From Catellatospora tritici (GTDB lineage Bacteria > Actinomycetota > Actinomycetes > Mycobacteriales > Micromonosporaceae): a DNA stretch of 64,000 nucleotides. The notes below the pieces were generated by a model. That model did no database searches and was not told the origin of the DNA. It saw only the letters and a program-made list of their open reading frames with translations. The stretch spans positions 537,368 to 601,367 of the forward strand of contig NZ_JAHRCY010000003.1 in the NCBI RefSeq assembly GCF_019083965.1, written 5' to 3'. This document shows, piece after piece, positions 31,307 through 40,787 of the stretch (positions are counted from its first letter, which is position 1; every line of letters begins with the position of its first letter). The translations under genes were made by a program, and so were the position numbers.

Positions 31307-31981
31307 GTGACCGGACCGGACATCGTCATCGCCCCCAGCATTCTCGCCGCCGACTTCGCCAATCTGGCCGCCGAGGCGAGAGCCGTCGAGGGTGCCGCGG
31401 ACTGGCTGCACGTGGATGTCATGGACAACCACTTCGTGCCCAACCTGACCATCGGCCCGGCCGTGGTGGCGAGCCTGCGGGCGACCACGGCCATCCCGTT
31501 CGACTGCCACCTGATGATCGAGGACCCGAAGCGGTGGGCGCCGGGCTACGCGGAGTTGGGCGCGTACAACGTCACGTTCCACGCCGAGGCCTGCGCCGAC
31601 CCGGTGGCCCTGGCTCGCGACCTGCGTGCGGCGGGCAGCAAGGCCGGGCTCGCGATCGACCGTGACACCCCGGTCGAGCCGTACCTGGAGCTGCTGCCGC
31701 ACTTCGACACGCTGCTGATCATGACGATCAAGGCGGGCTTCGGCGGCCAGCGTTTCCTTCCCGAGCTGCTGGACAAGGTGCGGCTGGCCCGCCGCCACGC
31801 CGACGCGGGCCACCTGGAACTGCGGATCGAGGTCGACGGCGGCATCGCCGACGACACCATCGCGGCGGCGGCCGAGGCGGGCGCCGACGCGTTCGTCGCC
31901 GGAACCGCGGTCTATGGCGCCAGCGATCCCGCCGAAGCCTGTCGTAAACTGCGGGCTCTGGCGCGAGCGGCCACCCGCTAG
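31307..31981 (+). CDS. rpe: Ribulose-phosphate 3-epimerase
   Basis: Interconverts ribulose-5-phosphate and xylulose-5-phosphate. 224 residues with [29 protein letters not shown] (metal His/Asp), [17 protein letters not shown] and [13 protein letters not shown] 31307 is preceded, 7 nt upstream, by TAAGCT (31294-31299), so a leaderless transcript is likely. Its product feeds the pentose pathway, and ribulose-5-phosphate is also the RibB substrate of the riboflavin genes just downstream. Confidence 0.96.
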   Translation: MTGPDIVIAPSILAADFANLAAEARAVEGAADWLHVDVMDNHFVPNLTIGPAVVASLRATTAIPFDCHLMIEDPKRWAPGYAELGAYNVTFHAEACADPVALARDLRAAGSKAGLAIDRDTPVEPYLELLPHFDTLLIMTIKAGFGGQRFLPELLDKVRLARRHADAGHLELRIEVDGGIADDTIAAAAEAGADAFVAGTAVYGASDPAEACRKLRALARAATR

Positions 31982-32010
31982 GCCACATCGGACAGTGGAG
32001 GCACGACGGT

Positions 32011-33030
32011 TTGACCACTGAACCACACGGCAGTGCCGCCGAGGTGATCCTGGTCGTCGACGACGACCCCGACATCGTGCGGGTCGTCGAGGTCAACCTG
32101 CGCCTGCACGGCTTCGACGTGATGACCGCGCACAGCGGCGCCGAAGCGCTGGACGTGCTGGAGAACCGCCGCCCCGACCTGGCCATCGTGGACCTGATGA
32201 TGCCCGGTATGGACGGGCTGGAGTTGACCCGGCGGCTGCGCGCCGACCCGATGGTGACCGCGCTGCCGATCATCGTGCTGACCGCCAAGGCGCTCACCTC
32301 CGACAAGGTGGCGGGCCTGGCCGCCGGCGCGGACGACTACGTGGTCAAGCCGTTCGACACCTCGGAGCTGATCGCCCGGGTGCGCGCCACGCTGCGGCGC
32401 AACCAGGAGGCGCGCGAGGTGTCGCCGCTGACCGGCCTGGCGGGCAACACCCGCATCCTGCGCGAGATCGCCGACCGGCTGAAATCCGGCACCGACTACG
32501 CCGTCTGCTACATCGACATCGACCGGTTCAAGGCGGTCAACGACGTGTACGGCTTCGGCCGGGGCGACCAGTTCATCAGCTCCCTGGCCCGCTCGCTGCG
32601 CCGGGCCACCGTCGCCGCCGGGCTGCCCCCGGCCTTCCTCGGCCACGTCGGCGGCGACGACTTCGTGGTGGTGTGCCACCCGCTGCAGCTCAAGCCGATC
32701 ACCACCAAGGCGATCCTCGACTTCGAGGCCGCCGCCGACGAGCTCTACGACCCGATCGACGCCGCCCGCGGCTACCTGGAGATGGTCGACCGGCGGGGCA
32801 AGGTGTTCGAGGTCAACCTGGTCACCCTGTCCATCGGCGTGGCATTGTCGACCATGCGCGTGTTCGAGCACCCCGGCGAGGTCGTCGCGGTCGCGTCGGA
32901 GATGAAGACGAAGGCCAAGAAGGTGCACGGGTCGTACGTGGCGATCGACCAGCGGACCGATCGGCTGGTGCTCCCCTCCCAACGTGAACCGGAATCCGAT
33001 GCCGCCGCCGAGGCAGGCTCCGGCGCGTGA
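32011..33030 (+). CDS. Response-regulator-type diguanylate cyclase (REC-GGDEF)
   Basis: A 339-residue cytosolic protein with a receiver domain (Asp17-Asp18-Asp19, phosphoacceptor Asp61 in AIVDLMMPGMDG, KPF lysine) and a GGDEF domain from about residue 135. The signature is GGDDF (214-218) with DIDRFKAVNDVYGFGRGDQF ahead of it. The Asp-for-Glu change in the fourth position often remains compatible with cyclase activity. No RxxD inhibitory site or EAL domain is seen. TTG 32011 is used, with TGGAGG at 31995-32000; GTG 32043 would truncate the first strand. No kinase gene is adjacent. Its product would be the ligand of BldD at 9742-10233. Confidence 0.85.
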   Translation: MTTEPHGSAAEVILVVDDDPDIVRVVEVNLRLHGFDVMTAHSGAEALDVLENRRPDLAIVDLMMPGMDGLELTRRLRADPMVTALPIIVLTAKALTSDKVAGLAAGADDYVVKPFDTSELIARVRATLRRNQEAREVSPLTGLAGNTRILREIADRLKSGTDYAVCYIDIDRFKAVNDVYGFGRGDQFISSLARSLRRATVAAGLPPAFLGHVGGDDFVVVCHPLQLKPITTKAILDFEAAADELYDPIDAARGYLEMVDRRGKVFEVNLVTLSIGVALSTMRVFEHPGEVVAVASEMKTKAKKVHGSYVAIDQRTDRLVLPSQREPESDAAAEAGSGA

Positions 33031-33105
33031 CACACTTGCGTCCCGTCGCCGTCCCTGGCCTGCCCGTGACGCGACGACGGCATGCCGAGGGAGGAGCGAG
33101 CGCGG

Positions 33106-34194
33106 ATGGGGCAACTGCCCATGGTCAGCCCGGCTGAGGACAAGGCGATGGCGCGCGCGATCGAGCTCGCCGCCCGCGGTCTGGGTGCCACCAGCCCCAA
33201 CCCGGTGTTCGGCTGCGTGATCCTGGACGCGTCCGGCCAGGTGGTGGGGGAGGGCTTCCACGCGTACGCGGGCGGCCCACACGCCGAGATCGTGGCCCTG
33301 GCCCAGGCCGGGGAGAAGGCGCGCGGTGGCACCGCCGTGGTGACCCTGGAGCCGTGCAACCACACCGGGCGCACCGGCCCGTGCGCGCAGGCGCTGATCC
33401 GCGCGGGCGTGTCCCGGGTCGTGATCGCCGTGGCCGACCCGAACCCGCTGGCCGCCGGGGGTGCGCAGGCGCTGCGCGACGCCGGGGTCGAGGTGGTCGT
33501 CGGCGTGCGCGCCACCGAGGCCGAAGAGGGCAACATCGCCTGGCTGACCTCGGTGCGGCGCGGGCGGCCGTACCTGATCTGGAAGACCGCCGCGACCATG
33601 GACGGGCGCGCGGCCGCCGCCGACGGGTCCAGCATGTGGATCACGTCCGAGGCGGCGCGGATGGACGTGCACCGGCTGCGCGGCACCGTCGACGCCATCA
33701 TGATCGGCGTGGGCACGGTGCTGGCCGAGGACCCCCGGCTCACCGCCCGCGACCTGCGCACCGGCAGCCTGGCCATCCGGCAGCCGCTGCGTGTGGTGAT
33801 CGACTCGCAGGGGCGTACCCCCGCCGACGCCCGCGTGCGCGACAGCGCCGCGCCGACCCTGATCGCCACCACCGCGCTGCTCGGCGCGGACGCCGACGGC
33901 CGGGTGGACCTGCGGGCGGTGCTGCGTGAGTTGCACCACCGGGGCATCCGCAGCGTCCTGCTCGAGGGAGGCCCGCACCTGGCCGGTGCGTTCCTCGCCG
34001 CCGGTCTGGTAGACCTGATCGTGTCGTATGTCGCACCCAAGCTGCTCGGCGACGGCCCCGCCGCGCTGGTCGGCGCGGGCGTGACAACGGTCACGGACGC
34101 CATCGATCTGGAAGTGTTAGATGTTGACCGGGTCGGGCCGGATCTCCGGCTCACCGCACGTCCGCGGGTGAACGCGGACAGCGGCAACCTTTAA
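33106..34194 (+). CDS. ribD: Bifunctional riboflavin deaminase/reductase RibD
   Basis: Deaminates the pyrimidine amine and then reduces the ribosyl side chain in riboflavin synthesis. 362 residues: the deaminase domain (about 1-150) with the zinc site GPHAEIVAL and TLEPCNHTGRTGPC, and the RibD_C reductase domain (about 150-362) with KTAATMDGRAAAADGSS, GVGTVLAEDPRLTAR and LLEGGPHLAGAFL. ATG 33106 is chosen because GGAGGAG (33090-33096) is 9 nt upstream; ATG 33082 would put the ribosome-binding site inside the gene. The short upstream gap has no room for an FMN riboswitch. Confidence 0.95.
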   Translation: MGQLPMVSPAEDKAMARAIELAARGLGATSPNPVFGCVILDASGQVVGEGFHAYAGGPHAEIVALAQAGEKARGGTAVVTLEPCNHTGRTGPCAQALIRAGVSRVVIAVADPNPLAAGGAQALRDAGVEVVVGVRATEAEEGNIAWLTSVRRGRPYLIWKTAATMDGRAAAADGSSMWITSEAARMDVHRLRGTVDAIMIGVGTVLAEDPRLTARDLRTGSLAIRQPLRVVIDSQGRTPADARVRDSAAPTLIATTALLGADADGRVDLRAVLRELHHRGIRSVLLEGGPHLAGAFLAAGLVDLIVSYVAPKLLGDGPAALVGAGVTTVTDAIDLEVLDVDRVGPDLRLTARPRVNADSGNL

Positions 34195-34249
34195 CGTCCC
34201 CGGGGACGCCAGACGAATAACGCCGCGAGGGCGCGGCATAGGAGGACCA

Positions 34250-34855
34250 GTGTTCACCGGCATCGTGGAAGAACTCGGCGAGGTGCTGGGCCTCAGCTGG
34301 CAGGGTGACGGGGCGGTGCTGACCGTGCGCGGTCCGCTGGTCGTCGCCGACGCCAAGCACGGCGACTCCATCGCGGTCAACGGCGTCTGCCTGACCGTGG
34401 TGTCCACCTCGGGCGACACCTTCGACACCGAGGTGATGAAGGAGACGTTCGATCGCAGCTCGCTGGGCGGCATCGCCCCCGGCGACCGGGTCAACCTGGA
34501 GCGCGCCGTCAGCGCCCACACCCGGCTGGGCGGCCACATCGTGCAGGGCCACGTCGACGGCGTCGGCACCATCGCCGCCAAGCAGCCCGGCGGCGGCTGG
34601 GAGGATGTCCGGATCCTGCTCCCGGCGGGCCTGTCGCGGTACATCGTGGAGAAGGGCTCCATCACCGTCGACGGCATCTCGCTGACCGTGGTCGCGATCG
34701 ACGACGAGTCGTTCACGGTGAGCCTGATCCCGACCACCCTGGAGCTCACGACGCTCGGCCACAAGGGCCCCGGCGCGCAGGTGAACCTGGAGGTCGACGT
34801 GATCGCCAAGTACGTCGAGAAGCTGGTCGCACCGCACCTGAAGGACCGCGCATGA
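34250..34855 (+). CDS. ribE: Riboflavin synthase alpha chain
   Basis: Dismutates two dimethyl-ribityl-lumazines into riboflavin. 201 residues in two lumazine-binding repeats: [15 protein letters not shown]...[11 protein letters not shown] and MVQ-free second half with [14 protein letters not shown]...[15 protein letters not shown] 34250 follows AGGAGGA. The stop overlaps the ribBA start (ATGA). The 55-nt gap from ribD is the only non-overlapping junction in the rib operon. Confidence 0.95.
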   Translation: MFTGIVEELGEVLGLSWQGDGAVLTVRGPLVVADAKHGDSIAVNGVCLTVVSTSGDTFDTEVMKETFDRSSLGGIAPGDRVNLERAVSAHTRLGGHIVQGHVDGVGTIAAKQPGGGWEDVRILLPAGLSRYIVEKGSITVDGISLTVVAIDDESFTVSLIPTTLELTTLGHKGPGAQVNLEVDVIAKYVEKLVAPHLKDRA

Positions 34856-36102
34856 GCGAGCACGGTAAGCGAGGACTGGACTCGATCGAGGACGCGATCG
34901 CGGCGATCAAGGCGGGCAAGCCCGTCATCGTCGTCGACGACGAGGACCGCGAGAACGAGGGCGACCTGATCTTCGCGGCCGAGATGGCCACCCAGGAGCT
35001 GGTCGCGTTCACCGTCCGCTACACCTCGGGCTACATCTGCGTGGCGATCACCGAGGACGAGGCCGACCGGCTCGACCTGCCGCCGATGTACTACACCAAC
35101 CAGGACCGCCGCGGCACCGCGTACTGCGTGACCGTGGACGCTCGCGAGGGCGTCTCCACCGGCATCTCCGCCGCCGACCGGGCCCGCACCCTGCGCCTGC
35201 TCGGCGACCCGCAGACCCGCTCGGCCGACCTGGCCCGCCCCGGCCACGTGGTGCCGTTGCGCGCCAAGACCGGCGGCGTGCTGCGCCGCCCCGGCCACAC
35301 CGAGTCCGGCGTCGACCTGGCCCAGCTCGCGGGTCTGCACCCGGCCGCCGCGATCTGCGAGATGGTCAACGACGACGGCACCATGATGCGGCTGGGCGAC
35401 CTGAAGGCGTTCGCGGCCCAGCACGAGCTGGTGCTCATCAGCATCGCCGACCTCATCGCGTACCGCCGCCGCACCGAGCAGCTGGTCACCCGGGTCGTGG
35501 AGGCGCGGCTGCCCACCGAGTTCGGTGACTTCACCGCCGTGGGCTACCACGCCGCGCACGACAACGCCGAGCACGTCGCCCTGGTGTACGGCGAGATCGG
35601 CGACGGCGAGGAGGTGCTGGTCCGGGTGCACTCGGAGTGCCTGACCGGCGACGTGTTCGGCTCGGTGCGCTGCGACTGCGGTCCGCAGCTGCACGCGGCC
35701 ATGCAGCGCGTCGCGCAGGAGGGCCGCGGCGTGGTGCTCTACGTGCGCGGGCACGAGGGTCGCGGCATCGGGCTGCTGCACAAGCTGCAGGCGTACCAGC
35801 TGCAGGACGCCGGGCGCGACACCGTCGACGCCAACCTGGACCTCGGTCTGCCCGCCGACGCCCGCGACTACGGCACCGGCGCGCAGATCCTCTATGACCT
35901 GGGCGTACGCACCATGCGGCTGCTCACCAACAACCCGGCCAAACGCGCCGGGCTGGAAGGGTACGGCCTGCGCGTGATCGGGCGGGAGGCGCTGCCGGTC
36001 CGCCCGCACCCGGAGAACCTGAAGTACCTGCGCACCAAGCGCGACCGGATGGGCCACGACCTGGACCTGTCCGGCCTGGACGACCTGGAAGGGCTGAGCT
36101 GA
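34852..36102 (+). CDS. ribBA: Bifunctional DHBP synthase / GTP cyclohydrolase II
   Basis: Residues 1-205 form RibB (makes dihydroxybutanone phosphate from ribulose-5-phosphate) with [37 protein letters not shown] and [11 protein letters not shown]; residues about 210-416 form RibA, which opens GTP, with zinc ligands in [22 protein letters not shown] and [10 protein letters not shown]. Both active sites look intact, so it supplies both branches of riboflavin synthesis. Start overlaps ribE, and the last base of the stop is the first base of the ribH start. Confidence 0.96.
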   Translation: MSEHGKRGLDSIEDAIAAIKAGKPVIVVDDEDRENEGDLIFAAEMATQELVAFTVRYTSGYICVAITEDEADRLDLPPMYYTNQDRRGTAYCVTVDAREGVSTGISAADRARTLRLLGDPQTRSADLARPGHVVPLRAKTGGVLRRPGHTESGVDLAQLAGLHPAAAICEMVNDDGTMMRLGDLKAFAAQHELVLISIADLIAYRRRTEQLVTRVVEARLPTEFGDFTAVGYHAAHDNAEHVALVYGEIGDGEEVLVRVHSECLTGDVFGSVRCDCGPQLHAAMQRVAQEGRGVVLYVRGHEGRGIGLLHKLQAYQLQDAGRDTVDANLDLGLPADARDYGTGAQILYDLGVRTMRLLTNNPAKRAGLEGYGLRVIGREALPVRPHPENLKYLRTKRDRMGHDLDLSGLDDLEGLS

Positions 36103-36599
36103 TGGCCGGTCACGGCGCCCCCGAACTGAACACCGTCGACGCGGCCGGGCTGAGCCTGGGCATCGTCGCCACCCGCTGGCACGCCGAGCTGGTCGAGCAG
36201 ATGCTCGAGCGAGCCCAGGCGGCCGCCAAGGCCTGCGGCGTGGACGAGGTGACCGTCGCGCACGTGGCGGGCTCGGTCGAGCTGCCCGTGGTGGCCCAGG
36301 CCCTGGCCCGCCGCCACGACGCGGTGGTGGCCCTGGGCGTGGTCATTCGCGGTGAGACCGCCCACTTCGAGTACGTCAGCCAGTCGGTCACCGAGGGTCT
36401 GACCCGGGTGGCGCTGGACGAGTCGACGCCGGTGGCGCACGGGGTGCTGACGGTGGACAACGTGGCGCAGGCGCGCGACCGCGCCGGGCTGCCGGAGTCG
36501 AGCGAGGACAAGGGGTGGGGCGCGGTCGTGGCCGCGCTGGACGCGGCCGTCGCGCTGCGCGACATCAACCGCAAGAACCGCACGGTCGGCTTCGCCTGA
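36102..36599 (+). CDS. ribH: 6,7-dimethyl-8-ribityllumazine synthase
   Basis: Penultimate step of riboflavin synthesis; forms a 60-mer or pentamer in homologues. 165 residues: LSLGIVATRWHAELVEQML, HVAGSVELPVVAQALA, VVALGVVIRGETAHFEYVSQSV (catalytic His in the last) and GVLTVDNVAQARDRAG. ATG 36102 shares one base with the ribBA stop. Followed by palindromic element A, with an extra half-copy. Confidence 0.96.
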   Translation: MAGHGAPELNTVDAAGLSLGIVATRWHAELVEQMLERAQAAAKACGVDEVTVAHVAGSVELPVVAQALARRHDAVVALGVVIRGETAHFEYVSQSVTEGLTRVALDESTPVAHGVLTVDNVAQARDRAGLPESSEDKGWGAVVAALDAAVALRDINRKNRTVGFA

Positions 36600-36615
36600 C
36601 CCGACCCGCTTTTTA

Positions 36616-36720
36616 ATTGACGCTGGCCTATCCAGAGGACTGGTTCCGAGAATCCGTCTACTGGATAGGCCAGCGTCAATGCTAAGTGTGCGGTCGTGCC
36701 ACTGGATAGGCCAGCGTCGA
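36616..36720. repeat. Palindromic element A, copy 3 with an additional half-element
   Basis: Perfect 20-bp arms at 36616-36635 and 36661-36680, here with ATTGAC/GTCAAT ends instead of ATCGAC/GTCGAT: both sides changed together. A third right arm CTGGATAGGCCAGCGTCGA lies at 36702-36720 and carries the ATCGAC-type end. Between ribH and the GerMN lipoprotein gene. Confidence 0.9.
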
Positions 36721-36799
36721 AGTCGGGCGTGCCGAGGTCGCGGCCGCGTCGGCTGATCGGGGGCTGGTGGGGGTTGCGGGTGGGGCGTACACCTGAGGG

Positions 36800-37684
36800 A
36801 TGTCGGTCGATCGGCTCCGCCTGCTGCCGCTGATCCTGGTCGCGCTCGTCGCGGCGTGCACTCCCTCCACGCCGGTGCCCACCCCGCCCGCCTCCCCGGC
36901 GGGCAGCGCGGCCGCCTCGTCGAGCGCCGCCCCCGGACCCACCACGGAGCCGGGCGGCTCGTCGGCCCCGGCGGGCGCGCTGGCCGTCTACTACCTGGCC
37001 AGTGACAAGGGCGACCCGAAGCTGGTGCGCGAGTTCCACCGGCTACCCGTCGGCGACGGTTCCCCGGCCGCGCGGACCAAGGCCGCGGTGACCGAGATGC
37101 TCGACGGCCGCACCGCCTACGACCCCGACTACACCAGCCTCTGGCCCGCGAGCGCGCGGGTGCGCGCCACCTCCGTCGAGGGCGACACGGTGACCGTGGA
37201 CCTGTCCGGGGCGGCGGTCAACGGCGCGGGCAGCCTCGGTTCGGTGCAGGCGGTGCAGCAGCTGGTCTGGACCGCGACCGCCGCCAGCGGCAAACCCGCG
37301 GTGCGCGTCCTGCTCGACGGCGCCCGCGTCGACGAGCTGTGGGGCCATGTCGACACGCGCGATCCGCTGCGGCGCGCCAACGCCGCCGACACCCTGCTCC
37401 CGGTATGGCTGATCGACCCCCAGCACGGCGCCACCGTCGGCCGGGAGTTCACCATGCACCTGGCCGGGATGGTGTTCGAGGCGACGGTCAACTACGAGAT
37501 CCGGCGCGGTTCCACGGTGGTGAAGCAGGGTGCGGTGACCCTGTCGGCGGGCGCGCCCGCCCAGGGCGAGGCGAAGGTGCCGGTGACCCTGGAGCCGGGC
37601 ACGTACGTGATCGAGGCGTTCGAGATCTCCGCCCGGGACGGCTCCCGCCAGCACCAGGACAACCACACGATCACGGTGCGCTAG
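36800..37684 (+). CDS. Lipoprotein with GerMN and Gmad2-like domains
   Basis: A 294-residue secreted lipoprotein: signal [20 protein letters not shown] with lipid Cys20, a Pro/Ser/Ala linker to about residue 58, a GerMN-type domain (about 62-180: [50 protein letters not shown]), and a C-terminal immunoglobulin-like Gmad2 domain (about 195-292: [55 protein letters not shown]). Similar proteins occur widely in actinobacteria; only LpqB with its larger architecture has a described role (MtrAB signalling). Role here unknown. Its stop shares the sequence CTAG with the stop of the convergent gene. Confidence 0.85.
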   Translation: MSVDRLRLLPLILVALVAACTPSTPVPTPPASPAGSAAASSSAAPGPTTEPGGSSAPAGALAVYYLASDKGDPKLVREFHRLPVGDGSPAARTKAAVTEMLDGRTAYDPDYTSLWPASARVRATSVEGDTVTVDLSGAAVNGAGSLGSVQAVQQLVWTATAASGKPAVRVLLDGARVDELWGHVDTRDPLRRANAADTLLPVWLIDPQHGATVGREFTMHLAGMVFEATVNYEIRRGSTVVKQGAVTLSAGAPAQGEAKVPVTLEPGTYVIEAFEISARDGSRQHQDNHTITVR

Positions 37685-38628
37685 TCGACGGTCAGCACGA
37701 TCTTGCCGCTGGTGCGGCCCGCCTCGCCGAGTTCGTGCGCGCGGGCCGCCTCGGCCAGCGGGAACGTGGCCGCCACCAGCGGGTGCAGCCGCCCGCCGGC
37801 CACCAGTTCGGCGACGGCCTCCAGCGTGGTGTGGTCGGGCTCGACGAGCAGGCCCGCGCCGCGTACGCCCAGGGCGGTCGCCTTGGCCCTGGTCTGTTCG
37901 GCCGTGCCCGCGTTGAGGATGCCGACGAGGATCCCGCCGGGGCGCAGCGTGCGCAGCGAGCGGTCCTCGTACTCGCCGCCGATGGTGTCGAGCACCACGT
38001 CGATGTCGCGGGCGACCTGTTCGAAGTCGACCGCCGTGTAGTCGATCGGTTCGTCCACGCCCAGCTCGCGCAGCAGCCCGTGCTTGGCCTCGCGCGCGGT
38101 GCCCAGCACGTACGCGCCGTGGGCCTTGGCGATCTGGACGGCCAGGTGGCCGACCCCGCCCGCGGCGGCGTGCACCAGCACCCGCTGTCCCGCCTGGACT
38201 CGCGCGGTGTCGACCAGGGCCTGCCAGGCGGTGAGCGCGGCCAGCGGCAGCGCCGCGGCGTGCACGTGGTCCAGTCCGGCGGGTTTGCGCGCGAGCTGCC
38301 GGGACGGCGACGTCACGTACTGGGCGTACGCCCCGGCCGCCAGCGGGAAGCGGGGCATGCCGAAGACCTCGTCGCCCACCTCGAACCGGGTCACGCCGGG
38401 TCCGAGTTGTTCGACCACCCCGCTGACGTCCCAACCGACCGTGAACGGCGGATCGCCGAACGCACCGCCCCGGCGGCGCACCTTCCAGTCGACCGGGTTG
38501 ACCCCGGCGGCGTGCACTCGCACCAGCACCTCGGTGGGCCGGGGGTGCGGCCGGTCGACCTCGGCCAGGTGCAGCACCTCGGGTCCGCCGAGCGCGTCCT
38601 GGCGGATGGCGAGCATGCGTTCGGTCAT
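37681..38628 (-). CDS. Zinc-free medium-chain dehydrogenase/quinone oxidoreductase-like protein
   Basis: A 315-residue NADP-dependent oxidoreductase of the quinone-reductase branch: [42 protein letters not shown], and the Rossmann motif [23 protein letters not shown]. No structural-zinc Cys cluster is present. The substrate is unknown. ATG 38628. The gene converges with the GerMN lipoprotein and overlaps it by 4 bp at the palindrome CTAG (37681-37684), which provides the stop of both genes. Divergent from hisE, with about 90 bp between. Confidence 0.9.
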   Translation of the reverse strand: MTERMLAIRQDALGGPEVLHLAEVDRPHPRPTEVLVRVHAAGVNPVDWKVRRRGGAFGDPPFTVGWDVSGVVEQLGPGVTRFEVGDEVFGMPRFPLAAGAYAQYVTSPSRQLARKPAGLDHVHAAALPLAALTAWQALVDTARVQAGQRVLVHAAAGGVGHLAVQIAKAHGAYVLGTAREAKHGLLRELGVDEPIDYTAVDFEQVARDIDVVLDTIGGEYEDRSLRTLRPGGILVGILNAGTAEQTRAKATALGVRGAGLLVEPDHTTLEAVAELVAGGRLHPLVAATFPLAEAARAHELGEAGRTSGKIVLTVD

Positions 38629-38718
38629 ACCCCCATGATCCCCGCCGCGTCGTCCCAGCATGTGCCGACGCGGCCGGGTGCGCCCGGCGGCCGCGCGGCG
38701 ATCGGGCAGAATGTCGGC

Positions 38719-38982
38719 GTGAAGACGTTCGAGGAGCTGTTCGAGGAGCTGCAGGCCAAGGTGGCCGCTGGTGACCCGGCCTCCGGCACGGTGAAGGCGG
38801 TTCGCGCCGGCGTGCACGCGGTCGGCAAGAAGGTCGTCGAAGAGGCGGCCGAGAGCTGGATGGCGGCGGAGCATGAGGGCCCCGAGCGGGCCGCCGAGGA
38901 GATCTCCCAGCTGCTGTACCAGACCCAGGTCCTGATGCTCGCCGCAAACCTGTCCCTCAAGGACGTCTACCGACATCTCTGA
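38719..38982 (+). CDS. hisE: Phosphoribosyl-ATP pyrophosphatase
   Basis: Second step of histidine synthesis; hydrolyses PR-ATP. An 87-residue MazG-fold helical protein: [49 protein letters not shown] and [23 protein letters not shown]. The EEAAE-type metal site is present. GTG 38719 has CAGAAT 6 nt upstream and no Shine-Dalgarno, so probably leaderless. hisG follows, separated by palindromic element C. Confidence 0.94.
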   Translation: MKTFEELFEELQAKVAAGDPASGTVKAVRAGVHAVGKKVVEEAAESWMAAEHEGPERAAEEISQLLYQTQVLMLAANLSLKDVYRHL

Positions 38983-39002
38983 TCCGCCACCGCCCTTTCC
39001 TG

Positions 39003-39063
39003 GTTGATCATGAACTTATGGCACGGCTCGACGGTGTGTCGTGCCCACAACTTCATGATCAAC
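39003..39063. repeat. Palindromic element C, copy 1 (hisE-hisG)
   Basis: Outer arms GTTGATCATGAA (39003-39014) and TTCATGATCAAC (39052-39063) and inner GGCACG/CGTGCC (39020-39025 with 39040-39045) form a hairpin with a CTCGACGGTGTGT loop. A second copy at 56760-56832 has a longer outer stem. Confidence 0.85.
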
Positions 39064-39095
39064 TCATCGTGACGTGATCTGAGATGAGTCGAACA

Positions 39096-39941
39096 ATGCT
39101 GCGTATCGCCATTCCCAACAAGGGGACCCTCTCCCGACCGGCCACCGAGATGCTCAAGGAGGCCGGGTACCGCCAGCGGGCCGACGACCGCGACCTGGTC
39201 TGCGTGGACGCCGACAACGACGTCGAGTTCTTCTACCTGCGCCCCCGCGACATCGCCACCTACGTCGGCTCCGGCGACCTGGACCTCGGCGTCACCGGCC
39301 AGGACCTGCTGGTCGACTCCGGCTCGCCGGTGACCGAACTGCTCACCCTCGGCTTCGCGCGGGCGACGTTCCGCTTCGCCGCCCCGCCCGAGACCGTCCG
39401 GGACCACGGCGACCTGGACGGACGCCGGGTGGCGACCGCGTTTCCGGGCGTCGTGGCGCGCTACCTCGACGAGCGCGACATCAAGGCCGACATCGTCAAG
39501 CTCGACGGCGCGGTGGAGAACGCCGTGCGCCTGGGTGTGGCCGACGCCATCGCCGACGTGGTCGAGACCGGCGCCACGCTGCGCCAGGCCGGACTCGTCC
39601 CGCTGGGCGACCCGATCCTGGTATCGGAGGCCGTGCTGATCGGCCGCCTGGACGCCGCGCCCAACGGCGCCGTCGGCCAGCTGCTGCGCCGCCTGCAGGG
39701 CGTGCTGGTGGCCCGGCGCTACGTGATGCTCGCCTACGACGTACGCGCCGACCGCCTCGACCGGGCCGTGGCGCTGACCCCGGGCATCGAGTCGCCGACC
39801 GTGTCGCCGCTGCACCGTGAGGGCTGGGTGGCGGTGCAGGCGATGGTGCTGCGCGGCGAGGTGCACCGGATCATGGATGAGCTGTACGAGATCGGCGCCC
39901 GCGCCATCCTGGTCACCGACATCCACGCCTGTCGACTGTGA
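39096..39941 (+). CDS. hisG: ATP phosphoribosyltransferase (long form)
   Basis: First step of histidine synthesis, feedback-inhibited by histidine. 281 residues: MLRIAIPNKGTLSRPATEML, DIATYVGSGDLDLGVTGQDLL, RRVATAFPGVVARYL (PRPP region) and a C-terminal regulatory domain from about residue 205 (LTPGIESPTVSPLHREGWVAVQAMV) marking the hexameric long form. ATG 39096 gives the canonical N-terminus; ATG 39084 four codons upstream is possible. The element C hairpin lies 33 bp upstream, so hisG may be transcribed separately from hisE. Confidence 0.95.
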   Translation: MLRIAIPNKGTLSRPATEMLKEAGYRQRADDRDLVCVDADNDVEFFYLRPRDIATYVGSGDLDLGVTGQDLLVDSGSPVTELLTLGFARATFRFAAPPETVRDHGDLDGRRVATAFPGVVARYLDERDIKADIVKLDGAVENAVRLGVADAIADVVETGATLRQAGLVPLGDPILVSEAVLIGRLDAAPNGAVGQLLRRLQGVLVARRYVMLAYDVRADRLDRAVALTPGIESPTVSPLHREGWVAVQAMVLRGEVHRIMDELYEIGARAILVTDIHACRL

Positions 39942-40014
39942 CCGTGCCCACGGCCCGTCCGGCGGGGCGCCTCGGTGCGCCGACCCGGACGGGCCGTGTG
40001 CCAGACTCGTCGGC

Positions 40015-40455
40015 GTGACTGACGCGCAGCGTGTGACCTTCCGGCCCCGGCGCACCCGGACCATGGCCATCGTCGCCGCGGCCGCCGTGGCGCTGCTGTT
40101 CGCGGTGATCGGCACCGCGCTGACCACGGTCGGCCACGGGGTGTTCCGCACCGGCGACCAGGCGGCCATGGTCGGCCTCGGCGTCGTGTTCGGGCTGGGC
40201 ATCCTGTCGCTGGCCCGGCCCCGCGTGGACGCCGACGCCGCGGCGATCCGGGTCCGCAACATCGTCGGGGCGTACGAGCTGCCCTGGGGCGCCGTCCGCG
40301 CCATCCGCCTGGAGCGCAACCAGCCGTGGCTCAGCCTCGAGCTGGAGAACGACGACACGGTGTCGGTGCTGGCGGTGCAGGCGGTCGACAAGAAGCACGC
40401 GCTGCACGCGGTCCAGGAACTGCGCCGCCTGCACTCGGCTGCCCGCGCGGCCTGA
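40015..40455 (+). CDS. Small membrane protein with a bacterial PH-like domain
   Basis: 146 residues with two transmembrane segments (about 16-38 and 50-66) followed by a cytosolic strand-rich domain (RVDADAAAIRVRNIVGAYELPWGAVRAIRLERNQPWLSLELEND) of the bPH type, ending in an Ala/Arg-rich helix. It regularly follows hisG in actinobacteria; no function is established. GTG 40015 has CAGACT 7 nt upstream (40002-40007). A 14-bp direct repeat (40450-40463 and 40472-40485) overlaps its end. Confidence 0.8.
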   Translation: MTDAQRVTFRPRRTRTMAIVAAAAVALLFAVIGTALTTVGHGVFRTGDQAAMVGLGVVFGLGILSLARPRVDADAAAIRVRNIVGAYELPWGAVRAIRLERNQPWLSLELENDDTVSVLAVQAVDKKHALHAVQELRRLHSAARAA

Positions 40456-40506
40456 CCCCGCCGCCCGTATCGCCTGACCCCGCCGGGTGGTGCCCCCGGC
40501 CTGTGC

Positions 40507-40787
40507 TACTGTGGGCAGGTCGACCTGTGGGCTGTGCCGTGCGAGAGCACCGGTAGCAAGTCCACGACAAGCGGGGCGCCTGCTCCCACCCGATCGCCAC
40601 AGAGCGTTTTGGGTCCGGTCACCTGGTAGGGACGTTCTCCGTCCTGAGCTCAGGTTGTGCACTTGGCGTGCGCATTGACCGGTCGAGCGGGCCCAGGCAT
40701 ATGCCTGGGCCTTCTGCTTTCGGTCAGACGCCAAGCACGTCCCCGGGTGTGGTTTCGGGGGCGTGGAACACGATTTGAGGAGGCCAC
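40507..40787 (+). promoter_or_regulatory. Structured infC leader with attenuator-like hairpin
   Basis: The 332-bp gap before infC begins with a TACTGT -10-like hexamer (40507-40512). Stems follow: GTGC-GAGA-GCAC near 40540, a GGGACG/CGTCCT-type stem near 40630-40645, and a perfect 22-bp palindrome at 40690-40711 followed by TTCTGCTTT, an intrinsic terminator or attenuator. Downstream are GAGGAGG (40777-40783) and the AUC start codon of infC. Translation-factor and ribosomal-protein feedback is plausible. Confidence 0.6.

Noticed and set aside
33031..33105. FMN riboswitch upstream of ribD
   Set aside because: The 75-bp gap is too short and shows no RFN element sequence.
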